This document shows, in pieces, positions 28,461-36,234 of a stretch of DNA of 64,000 nucleotides (position 1 is its first letter; the number at the start of each line of letters is the position of its first letter). The stretch comes from Fulvivirga sediminis (GTDB lineage: Bacteria > Bacteroidota > Bacteroidia > Cytophagales > Cyclobacteriaceae). The stretch covers positions 124,001 through 188,000 of the forward strand of contig NZ_JAESIY010000007.1 in NCBI RefSeq assembly GCF_016757215.1. Reading direction: 5' to 3'. The notes under the pieces are model-generated. The model worked only from the letters and a program-made list of their open reading frames with translations. It made no database searches and was not told the DNA's origin. The translations under genes were made by a program, and so were the position numbers.

Positions 28461-29519
28461 CTATTCTTTAATATGCCCGATACTAAATAACTCATCGTCT
28501 TTATAGGTGGGAGGGGTAGTGGTGTTATAAAGAATAAAACCATCTACCGGGCAAATGATGTCAGTGATGTGCTCACCAAACAGGTCTGTGAGATAACCAA
28601 GCTTCATTCCTTTCTTTACATAATCTCCGGCGCTTACTTCTGTATAGAAAATACCTGTTTCAGGAGCATCAATACTTGTACGCTGCGCAATCATCACAGG
28701 ATTTTCAACTTTGTCTGGTGCTCCAGGCATAATACCCAAATGTCGGGTTAGGCTCAAAAGTCCAGAAACTATCTTTTGGATATACTTCTCTTCCGCCAAC
28801 CCCATGCGCCCACATTCTATGTCAACAGCAGGAATACCTCGTTTTATAGCCTCACGAGAGCAGTATATAGAAGGTGCATCGATGCTCTCCGTATTACCAA
28901 ACTGCACAACATAATCAAAGCCCATATTTACTGCCATTTGCCTTGCTTTTTCAGATAATTCTGGTGTCTTGTAGTAATTATAATAGCCCACATAAGATCT
29001 TAGATCTTGATAAGCGTCTCCGGCATGCACGTCAATCATATAATCGCTACGTGCAATAATCTGATTAGCGATCGTCCATGCCAGCTGCTCTGTAAGGGTA
29101 CCGTCTTTTTTACCCGGAAATTCACGATTAAGGTTTTTTCCATCTAGGGGATTAATATTGATACTTCTCCCTAAAAAACCTGCCACATTTGCTACCTGCA
29201 CAATAAGCACAGTACCACTCATTTGTTTAGGGTCAAGTTGCTTAATAAGCCGTTGTCCTGCCATTATAGGAGGGTATTCATAGCCGTGGACTCCCGCAGT
29301 GATCGTCAGCACCGGTCCCTTATCCGCGCCATGAAATACCGTTACCGGAATAAAAGTACTGTCTTGCCCACTAATAATAGGCAGCATAAAGGATTTCTTA
29401 CTACCAGGAGATACAGCCTCTCCGGCAAAATCAAAACTTTTTACCTGCGCTTGTCCGTATACACCAGCCATCAAAAACCAAATAAGCATCAGCCCAGATA
29501 ATATTTTTTTGTCAGTCAT
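28461..29519 (-). CDS. Exported succinylglutamate desuccinylase/aspartoacylase-family zinc hydrolase
   Basis: 352-residue M14-like metallo-amidohydrolase with a signal peptide ending near GQAQ. The zinc ligands are His and Glu in GVHGYEYPP and a second His in MIDVHAGDA; NREFPGK and DIECGRMG are family motifs. The C-terminal barrel (PETGIFYTEVSAGDYVKKGM) is also characteristic. It cleaves an N-acyl amino acid or a related amide, probably in the periplasm. Its upstream region carries TGCAA-type palindromes also present near the HxlR gene, suggesting common control with the adjacent peptide-processing operon. Confidence 0.88.
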   Translation of the reverse strand: MTDKKILSGLMLIWFLMAGVYGQAQVKSFDFAGEAVSPGSKKSFMLPIISGQDSTFIPVTVFHGADKGPVLTITAGVHGYEYPPIMAGQRLIKQLDPKQMSGTVLIVQVANVAGFLGRSININPLDGKNLNREFPGKKDGTLTEQLAWTIANQIIARSDYMIDVHAGDAYQDLRSYVGYYNYYKTPELSEKARQMAVNMGFDYVVQFGNTESIDAPSIYCSREAIKRGIPAVDIECGRMGLAEEKYIQKIVSGLLSLTRHLGIMPGAPDKVENPVMIAQRTSIDAPETGIFYTEVSAGDYVKKGMKLGYLTDLFGEHITDIICPVDGFILYNTTTPPTYKDDELFSIGHIKE

Positions 29520-29535
29520 AAGTTATGTTTGTAAA

Positions 29536-29590
29536 TGCAATAAAGTTGCAATATTAACACGCGCAGCTCACTAATGCAATAACATTGCAT
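29536..29590. promoter_or_regulatory. Two TGCAA-type palindromes upstream of the aspartoacylase-like gene
   Basis: TGCAA-N5-TTGCA at 29536-29550 and ATGCAAT-N3-ATTGCAT at 29574-29590, both perfect. A related ATTGCAAT lies at 30198-30205 between HxlR and the MBL gene. These are good candidate operators for the nearby HxlR regulator. Confidence 0.45.
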
Positions 29591-29699
29591 ATAGCTTAGC
29601 CGCTATTATACTTCTAACTGTCAACCTCTTAAATAAATCAACAAACAACATATCTATCGGGTGACAATAATTAAAGATAATCGATTAAAGAATATTGTA

Positions 29700-30107
29700 T
29701 TAGAATTGCATTAAAAACAGGAAAAGATTTGAGATTCCGTCACTGCAACTTGTATTCATCCAATCGTCGGAATAGACTTCGGATTTTGCAAAAAATTGAT
29801 CGCCCCATTCGTCCATCACCGATATAATCGGGAGCAGTGATTTACCCAAATCGGTAAGGTAATACTCTACTTTGGGAGGCAGCTCATGGTATACTTTTCT
29901 GGTAATCATCCCATGCTCTTGCAATTCTTTCAGCTGCTGATTAAGTACTCTTCTTGAAGCATTAGGAATGCTCTTCTGAAGTTGGCTAGGTCTTATATAA
30001 CCTCTATTGATATTAAGAATAAGGCAAGGTTTCCATTTGCCCCCGATAATCTCCAAACACTTTGTAATTCCGCAATCCACTGATTCGGGTACCTCTGCAT
30101 TATTCAT
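29700..30107 (-). CDS. HxlR-family winged-helix regulator
   Basis: 135 residues starting at ATG 30107; an upstream TTG start at 30167 would add a low-quality leader. Residues about 10-105 match HxlR: CGITKCLEIIGGKWKPCLIL, RPSQLQKSIPNASRRVLNQQ and KVEYYLTDLGKSLLPII. HxlR proteins act as dimers that often sense thiol stress or small aromatics and control a divergent gene. Here the divergent target would be the MBL-M28-RidA operon. Cysteines at about positions 12 and 17 could be redox-active. Confidence 0.88.
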   Translation of the reverse strand: MNNAEVPESVDCGITKCLEIIGGKWKPCLILNINRGYIRPSQLQKSIPNASRRVLNQQLKELQEHGMITRKVYHELPPKVEYYLTDLGKSLLPIISVMDEWGDQFFAKSEVYSDDWMNTSCSDGISNLFLFLMQF

Positions 30108-30197
30108 TTCACAATTTTTTTTAAAAAGAAAAAACACCGATACGTTCAAAACGTCCAGTAGGGACAAATTTGTTCCTATGTGTTCCGAAAGTGCGTT

Positions 30198-30205
30198 ATT
30201 GCAAT
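30198..30205. promoter_or_regulatory. ATTGCAAT palindrome between HxlR and MBL genes
   Basis: Eight-base perfect palindrome in the divergent intergenic region, sharing its core with two larger palindromes at 29536-29590. Candidate HxlR half-operator. Confidence 0.35.
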
Positions 30206-30359
30206 AATAATCATTCTATCCAATTTTTGCAGAAGATCAGATCGTAAGCGGTAGGCCATACCCACTAATAGTAACAGAATAATATAATAGCTTTTGTAAG
30301 GTTGCTCAAGAGTGAATCTCTGCACGCCTGCATGAAAGCTATGCAATAATTTGAATGAT

Positions 30360-31343
30360 ATGAAAAATTTAAAAAATAGTGTAATTCATTGGTTTTTGTC
30401 AGCCGGTACGGTCTTTTTACTTACAGCGATCGTTAGCATATCGGTATACGGGCAAGCAAACGGAGTGAAATTGGACCAACCAGGATATTACCGCTTGGCT
30501 ATCGGAGAGATTGAAGTGATTGCGGTATCTGATGGAACGTTGCCCATTGATCTATTGCAGGTTTTAACTAACACAACTCCAAAAGAAGTTAATGAACTGC
30601 TTGCTGATAATTTTCAAAGCAATCCAGTAGCTGTATCAGTAAATGCTTACCTCATCAAGCTGCAAGATAAGCTAATACTGGTTGATTGTGGCGCCGCAGA
30701 ATTATATGGCCCCACGTTAGGAAATATCAGTACCAGCTTAAAACGAGCAGGCTATACGCCAGAGCAAATAGACGCTATACTGATTACTCACATTCATGCA
30801 GATCATACAGGAGGGTTAGTCTCAGAGGGTAAAATGGTTTTTCCTAATGCTGATATTTATATAAGCAAAGGTGAGATAGATTTCTGGCTAGATCCTCAAG
30901 GAGCGAGTAAAAGACCCGATTTGAAAAAATCTTTTGCAGATGCTCAAGCCAAAGTGGGGCCTTATTTGAAAGCTGGAAAAGTAAAGGCGTTTGATTCTAA
31001 CAAAGAGTTATTTCCAGGTATTAAGCCCATTCCTAGCCCTGGTCATACGCCTGGCCATACATTTTATGCTCTGGAAAACCATGGAGAAAAAATCTTGTTT
31101 TGGGGAGATCTCATGCACGTTGAATCCGTACAGTTTGCTAATCCATCGGTAACCATAGCATTTGATGTAGACTCTGAAAAGGCTGCCATAGCCAGAAAGA
31201 AAGCCTACCATGAGGCTGCTAATGAAGGATATTGGGTGGCTTCAGATCACATCTCATTTCCAGGTATAGGCCACGTAAAAGCTGAAAAGAAAAATTATGT
31301 CTGGGTGCCGATTAACTACAGCACCTATTCTTCAGGACAATAG
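30360..31343 (+). CDS. Exported MBL-fold metallo-hydrolase
   Basis: 327 residues from ATG 30360 (a TTG at 30351 is in frame but less likely). Signal peptide to about residue 32 (SVYGQ). Metallo-beta-lactamase fold with the zinc motif THIHADHTGG (His144, His146, Asp148, His149), a further His in PSPGHTPGH and Asp in FWGDLMH. The closest general type is the lactonase/AiiA-like or glyoxalase-like exported MBL proteins; substrate unknown. First gene of a three-gene operon with an M28 peptidase and a RidA protein, divergent from the HxlR regulator. Confidence 0.88.
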   Translation: MKNLKNSVIHWFLSAGTVFLLTAIVSISVYGQANGVKLDQPGYYRLAIGEIEVIAVSDGTLPIDLLQVLTNTTPKEVNELLADNFQSNPVAVSVNAYLIKLQDKLILVDCGAAELYGPTLGNISTSLKRAGYTPEQIDAILITHIHADHTGGLVSEGKMVFPNADIYISKGEIDFWLDPQGASKRPDLKKSFADAQAKVGPYLKAGKVKAFDSNKELFPGIKPIPSPGHTPGHTFYALENHGEKILFWGDLMHVESVQFANPSVTIAFDVDSEKAAIARKKAYHEAANEGYWVASDHISFPGIGHVKAEKKNYVWVPINYSTYSSGQ

Positions 31344-31376
31344 ACAGAGTTGCATATCATACTTAAGACTCAAAAG

Positions 31377-32783
31377 ATGATTTACAATAAGAATTTGAAA
31401 ATTGCAGGGAGACCGCTTGAATGTATAATCTTGATTTTACTCATGCTGTGTACATCATCGGCTAATGCTCAGCCAACAAAAGAAGATTCAGTAGCAGTAA
31501 AGAGCATTTTTTCTAAGTCATTAGATGACCAGAAAGGCTGGGAGAACCTCCGCTATTTATCTAAGAATATAGGAGCGAGAATCAATGGATCTCCACAACT
31601 ACAAAGGGCCATAGAATGGGCAAAGGCAGAACTTAGTCACATGCAGCTAGAAAAGGTATATTTACAGCCGGTGATGGTACCCCATTGGGAGCGAGGAGGC
31701 AAGGAATATGCTGCCATTCATGTTAAAGACAGTACGCTTTCATTATCAGTATGTGCATTGGGAGGATCGGTTGCCACCAATGGATATCTAAAAGCTAAAG
31801 TAGTAGAGATTAAGTCATGGGAAGAATTAAAAGCCTTATCTAAAAAAGAAGTAAGCGGAAAATATGTTTTCTTCAACAGAGCCATGGATCCTACAGACGC
31901 GGAAAGTTTTAATGCTTATTTAAAAGCCGTTGATCAGCGGGCCATTGGAGCAATAGAAGCAGCCAAAAAGGGGGCAATAGGAGCCTTGATAAGATCTTTA
32001 ACCTTAAGTATACATGATTATCCTCATACCGGAGCCATGCAGTATAACGATAAGGTAAATAAAATACCTTCAGCAGCACTTAGTACCAACAGTGCAGATC
32101 TATTGAGTAGCCTGTTAAAATCCTCGCCCGATTTAGAAATAGGACTTAAAATGACCTGTGCAACATTTCCTGATACGGTTTCTTACAATGTAATTGGTGA
32201 AATAAGTGGTTCTCAATACTCTGATGAAATCATAACCGTAGGGGCTCATATTGATTCTTGGGACTTATCAGAAAGTGCAAGTGATAATGGCTCTGGCGTA
32301 GTTCAGGCTATTGAAGCCATTAGAATACTGAGTCACATGAAAACTAAACCTCTGAGAACCATTAGAGCCGTAATTTATACCGATGAAGAACAAAGTGCCA
32401 CTGGCGGTCTTACCTATGCTGAAGAAGCCAAAAGGCTTAAAGAGAGGCATATAGCCTGTATAGAATCAGATGCAGGCGGTTTTGTTCCCGTTGGTTTTCG
32501 CATGAGTGGAGACTCAGCAGCACTTGCATCTCTCAAAGATATGATGGGCCTATTTGCCCCCTATAACTGTAGTGGAATAGAACATGATCCTCGCGGTGTA
32601 GACATCGCTCCCATGAGAGAGCAGGCTAAGGCTATTATTAGTCTGGATTGTAGCGACCATCGTTTTTTCAACATTCATCATAGCGCATTAGATACCATGG
32701 ATAAATTAAACAAGCGTGAAATTAACCTTGGTACTGGCGCTATGACTTCATTAGTTTACTTAATATCAAAATACGGATTATAA
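31377..32783 (+). CDS. Exported M28-family zinc peptidase
   Basis: 468 residues from ATG 31377 with a signal peptide ending SANAQ. It is a carboxypeptidase Q-like dizinc aminopeptidase: a PA-type insert (about 120-210) and metal ligands in GAHIDSWD (His, Asp), TDEEQSATGG (Glu pair), ESDAGG (Asp) and FNIHHSALDT (His). It cleaves dipeptides or small peptides in the periplasm. Starts 33 bp after the MBL gene and ends 3 bp before the RidA start, so it is tightly coupled. Confidence 0.92.
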   Translation: MIYNKNLKIAGRPLECIILILLMLCTSSANAQPTKEDSVAVKSIFSKSLDDQKGWENLRYLSKNIGARINGSPQLQRAIEWAKAELSHMQLEKVYLQPVMVPHWERGGKEYAAIHVKDSTLSLSVCALGGSVATNGYLKAKVVEIKSWEELKALSKKEVSGKYVFFNRAMDPTDAESFNAYLKAVDQRAIGAIEAAKKGAIGALIRSLTLSIHDYPHTGAMQYNDKVNKIPSAALSTNSADLLSSLLKSSPDLEIGLKMTCATFPDTVSYNVIGEISGSQYSDEIITVGAHIDSWDLSESASDNGSGVVQAIEAIRILSHMKTKPLRTIRAVIYTDEEQSATGGLTYAEEAKRLKERHIACIESDAGGFVPVGFRMSGDSAALASLKDMMGLFAPYNCSGIEHDPRGVDIAPMREQAKAIISLDCSDHRFFNIHHSALDTMDKLNKREINLGTGAMTSLVYLISKYGL

Positions 32784-32786
32784 AAG

Positions 32787-33212
32787 ATGAAAAAATATTT
32801 AAAATACATGGCTGTGGCAGTGTTTTGCCTACTTTCAGCATCACAAGTTTATGCCCAAAACAAAACATTAAACCAAAAGCCTTTTAGTGATTTTAGGGTA
32901 AACAATAAGACCTATTATTTCTCAGGCCAACTAGGATTATCTAAAGACGAAGGCCCGGCAGATATAGATTTTAACACCGAGGTGCGCCAATGCATGAATA
33001 GAATTGCTGATTTATTAAAGCAAAACAAACTGAAATTTAAGGAGGTGGTTCAGGTAACTGTGTACCTGAATGATATGGACAATTTTGAAGAATTCAATAG
33101 TATTTACATCGAATATTTTAGCTCTCCATACCCATCACGAGCATGTGTGGCTGTGAGCCAGTTGTATAAAAATGCCAGGGTAGAAATATCTTTCATAGCG
33201 GCAAAAGACTAA
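32787..33212 (+). CDS. RidA-family protein with signal peptide
   Basis: 141 residues. A signal peptide (about 1-23, ending VYAQ) precedes a RidA/YjgF domain. The substrate-binding Arg is visible in PSRACVAVSQL and the conserved Glu in ARVEISFIA, so deaminase activity on enamine or imine intermediates is possible. RidA is normally cytosolic; an exported form in an operon with an exported MBL enzyme and an M28 peptidase suggests work on periplasmic amino-acid products. The short gap to the peptidase (3 bp) supports one transcript. Confidence 0.87.
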   Translation: MKKYLKYMAVAVFCLLSASQVYAQNKTLNQKPFSDFRVNNKTYYFSGQLGLSKDEGPADIDFNTEVRQCMNRIADLLKQNKLKFKEVVQVTVYLNDMDNFEEFNSIYIEYFSSPYPSRACVAVSQLYKNARVEISFIAAKD

Positions 33213-33549
33213 ACCAGGCACAGTTTTAGTTCAGGCAAGCTCCTCTTAAAGCTATGCGATTGAAGTTCCCTTTTAATGAGATAGTTTCATTGCAAATGGG
33301 TTCTTTAATCGCATAAAAATTCATTGGGCCTTTAGCAATAGAATTAACTCAAAGTAAATGTTACTGTTCTGTTAGCAGGATCTCAACAGCGCTCGCCCTT
33401 CAATCCAAGTTTATTGGTAGCCTAATCTCTATTCCCTATAATTTTTAGAATAGCACCACACATGACATTGAAATAATTAATATTAAATTTATAAATAAAG
33501 ATGCATTATTGATTAAATATCCTAATTCTCACACCTATTATTGATAAAA
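33213..33549. other. Intergenic region with a long imperfect hairpin
   Basis: 337 bp. The hairpin at 33253-33315 (arms TATGCGATT and AATCGCATA, with a nested AATGA/TCATT stem) is the only structure seen; it may end the RidA operon or be a structured RNA remnant. The rest is AT-rich without a gene. Confidence 0.5.
33253..33315 (+). terminator. Nested hairpin after the RidA operon
   Basis: Nine-base outer arms, a partly paired middle and an inner five-base stem make one long arm of about 63 nt, beginning 41 bp after the RidA stop. Only AAAA follows on +, so it may be a transcript-end stabiliser rather than a rho-independent terminator. Confidence 0.4.
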
Positions 33550-34068
33550 ATGAAATGTAGAATGTTAATTTATTTAATGCTTTTAGCCTTATTGAGTTGC
33601 AAATACACCAATGACACTCAATTTGGAAAACAATACAATGCTATTCGAATGGAATACGGATCTCCCGTAATTCATGATTACATGAGACTTAGAATAGCCG
33701 ATACAGATTTCGAGAATTGGAGAGCACCACAAACAATGCATGATACAATTTCTATTGGTTTTCATGCAGGAAAAGGTTTTTACATCCATCATGATTCAAT
33801 TCTTCAGGAAGATGATATTTTCAGGAAACGAATCAATGATTCCACCTTTGTGTTTATAGCAATTTTGACTCATGGTAACTTAAAAAAACATCAATTCACA
33901 AATATATATTATGATACGGTTGATGAAAGATCTTTAAAACTTACCGCAAAAGAATATTTAAATAATAATAGTGATTACAAAAATTATTATAATTCAGAAA
34001 GACAAAACTTGACCATTGAAGAAGCGGATAGCATCTTAACAGAATGGGGAACTGGCAGATGTCTATAA
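33550..34068 (+). CDS. Small hypothetical lipoprotein
   Basis: 172 residues from ATG 33550 (TTG at 33541 also in frame). The signal ends at a lipobox Cys (LLALLSC). The mature part is hydrophilic with no recognised domain (RADIADTDFEN.. type polar text, ending ILTEWGTGRCL). It lies between the RidA operon and an intergenic stretch containing a 100-bp repeat shared with the mobile-element-rich right end, so it may be part of accessory DNA. Confidence 0.6.
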   Translation: MKCRMLIYLMLLALLSCKYTNDTQFGKQYNAIRMEYGSPVIHDYMRLRIADTDFENWRAPQTMHDTISIGFHAGKGFYIHHDSILQEDDIFRKRINDSTFVFIAILTHGNLKKHQFTNIYYDTVDERSLKLTAKEYLNNNSDYKNYYNSERQNLTIEEADSILTEWGTGRCL

Positions 34069-34080
34069 CTACTTTGCACA

Positions 34081-34180
34081 GGCAGTATTTCATGAATACC
34101 AGTTCCTTCTTAACTAAAGGAATTTGAGCGGACGCTCAAGCTATACATGAATCGAAATGGATACTACGACCAGTTGGTGA
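34081..34180 (+). repeat. 100-bp dispersed repeat, copy A
   Basis: Aligns without gaps to 60845-60944 with 85 of 100 identical bases. Both copies conserve GTATTTCATGAATAC (five-base arms) and a TTGAGCG-NN-CGCTCAA hairpin; the hairpin change falls in the loop. Copy B runs straight into an IS110-type transposase tail; copy A does not. Probably a fragment of the same mobile element. Confidence 0.75.
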
Positions 34181-34425
34181 TCTTAGCTTACCAAAAGATT
34201 GAGATCAATTTTGATTCCTAAAAAAAATAAGGAATTTGAGTGATTCCAAAACTTTATATATTAGGTCTTCATCAAGCAACCCGCAGTGATCTTTACTTAA
34301 TTAAAAAAAGTACTGCCATAAGACATTCTACTCCTGTGCGATATAAGTTTAACCAATTAAATAACAGGACTATGATCGATGATTTACAACCCATAAAGAA
34401 TAACTACCACTTTTTCTCCATAAAA

Positions 34426-34449
34426 AAGCCCACTATCTCTAGCAGGCTT
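34426..34449 (-). terminator. Rho-independent terminator of the susC-susD operon
   Basis: On the - strand AAGCCTGCTA and TAGTGGGCTT pair over ten positions (two G-U) around a GAGA loop, followed directly by a U-run. It lies 21 bp beyond the SusD stop. Textbook form. Confidence 0.85.
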
Positions 34450-34470
34450 CTATTTTCAAACCAAGGGAGG

Positions 34471-36228
34471 TTAGTACCCATTATTTTGCTTAAAAAGTGT
34501 TCCGTTTACATCAAGTGTTGCTTGAGGAATACAGAATACTCTTCTGAAAGGCTGAGTTTTCGGCTTGGCAGTGTAGGCCTCATCAAATTTACCAAAACGG
34601 ATCATCTGAGGTCTTCTTTGCATTTCCCAGTATAACTCAAAACCTAATTCTTTATAAAGCTGGGCTTCATCCAAAGTAGTTAAAGCTTCACCAGGTACGC
34701 TGCCATAAAGGGCTTCTCTGGTTCTGCTGGTACGGAGCATGTTCACATCAGCCAGTGCATTAACTTCATCACCTTTTCTGAAGTAAGCTTCCGCTCTCAT
34801 AATATAGATTCCACCTAGTCGGTAAATAGGCACATCTACCCGGCTGCTACCGTTACCGTTCATCGGGTCATGTTCAAACTTGAATATCCTAGCCCCTCTG
34901 TTGATCTGATTTTGAGCAAAAACAGACTCACTTGGGTTATCAAAGTTAAGCTCAGGAGTAAAGTCCATAGGGGTGCCAGAGCTTTTTTCCATCACTAAAG
35001 GCAACACTTTTATTCTTCCCTCATCGGTCATCATAAAATTGCCTTTTTCTAAAACAGGGCCATATTGCTGCCCGAATAAGATGCCGCTGTTAAAGTGAAA
35101 CCAAACATCACTGGTGTTAGGTACCACATCTTCTGCGGGCACGCTTATATCGGTGCCATCGTTCATAAACCAGGTGCCATCTCTGTATTGATATTTTCTC
35201 GAGAAGCGAGGGTCGTCGTGATTACCATCCCAGCTATGGAAAAATTCAGGCGTGGTACATGTAGCATTGGTTCCTCTATTCGCTGGTGAGGGTCGCTGAT
35301 TTCTTGCCATATTTACATAGCCTAAATCATTGTCTCCTGATCTTGCTCCGTCTATTTGCTGCACCACGGTAAAAATCATTTCTGATCCACCAGAATTATT
35401 GATAGAGAAGTTTTCAAAGAAATTGCTTGCCAGATTGAATTTTCCAGAGTCAATAAGCTTTGAAGTATATTCAATCACCATATCCATGTCTGACTTACCA
35501 GTAGTTAAGGAGTTTTCGTTGAAGTTAAACTGAGAAGCAGCATTAAATCTATCCTTAAAAACAGCACGGTTCAGATACATCTGAGCCAAAAAGCCATAAG
35601 CAGCCTCTTTAGTAAAACGCCCACTGTGGGTTGACTTTTCTCCTAGTGAAGCTAAATCAGGAACTAATGATTCTACTTCCTTGATGAGTTTGTCTATGTC
35701 ATCCGCACCATTTAAAGCCACTATTTCATCACCTTCCATAGCCGGGGCCTGATTAAACAGGTCTAGCATGGTGTAGGTGTAGAACGCTTTCAGGGCTTTG
35801 GCTTCTGCTACAAATAAAGCCTTATCAGCAAAATCACTCTTCTCAGTAGTTTCTATGGCCGTGATCGACCTGGCAATACCATTATTGAGTCTATTCCAGT
35901 TATTTAAAACTACTTCGTTATAAGGAGACCAAGTAAACTCATGAAAAGCCCTCCATTTACCTCCATCACCCCAGTCGCTACCACGGGTAGGCAAAAGGGC
36001 AATATCAGAAGTATACTCTTGCATGGCGATCATGCCACTGTTATCTACGAAAGTACCGTCACCAAGTCTGTCATAAGCAGCCGCCAGCGTTCTTTCTGGA
36101 TTAGTAACGCTGTTGTCTATTAGTACTTCATCCAGTACGTCTTCATTCAAATCTGTACAGCTAGAGAAAAACATACCAGCAGCCATCAGGGCAGCAGTGG
36201 TCTTTTTAAATATATTGTTAGTTTTCAT
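34471..36228 (-). CDS. SusD/RagB-family outer-membrane lipoprotein
   Basis: 585-residue glycan-binding lipoprotein of a SusCD uptake complex. Lipobox ends at Cys24 (GMFFSSCTDL). The TPR-like SusD core is visible in ALKAFYTYTMLDLFNQAP, AYGFLAQMYLNRAVF and the C-terminal YIMRAEAYFRKGDEVNALAD with ELGFELYWEMQRRPQMIRFG. It starts 6 bp after the SusC stop, the standard arrangement. Which glycan it binds is not evident: no hydrolase gene is on its transcript, and the nearest enzyme is a PI-PLC-like protein divergent from SusC. Confidence 0.95.
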   Translation of the reverse strand: MKTNNIFKKTTAALMAAGMFFSSCTDLNEDVLDEVLIDNSVTNPERTLAAAYDRLGDGTFVDNSGMIAMQEYTSDIALLPTRGSDWGDGGKWRAFHEFTWSPYNEVVLNNWNRLNNGIARSITAIETTEKSDFADKALFVAEAKALKAFYTYTMLDLFNQAPAMEGDEIVALNGADDIDKLIKEVESLVPDLASLGEKSTHSGRFTKEAAYGFLAQMYLNRAVFKDRFNAASQFNFNENSLTTGKSDMDMVIEYTSKLIDSGKFNLASNFFENFSINNSGGSEMIFTVVQQIDGARSGDNDLGYVNMARNQRPSPANRGTNATCTTPEFFHSWDGNHDDPRFSRKYQYRDGTWFMNDGTDISVPAEDVVPNTSDVWFHFNSGILFGQQYGPVLEKGNFMMTDEGRIKVLPLVMEKSSGTPMDFTPELNFDNPSESVFAQNQINRGARIFKFEHDPMNGNGSSRVDVPIYRLGGIYIMRAEAYFRKGDEVNALADVNMLRTSRTREALYGSVPGEALTTLDEAQLYKELGFELYWEMQRRPQMIRFGKFDEAYTAKPKTQPFRRVFCIPQATLDVNGTLFKQNNGY

Positions 36229-36234
36229 TGTTGA

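Noticed and set aside
34240-34635. 131-codon + strand frame overlapping the susD end
   Set aside because: It crosses the susD terminator and runs antisense to the susD C-terminus; protein text is not domain-like.
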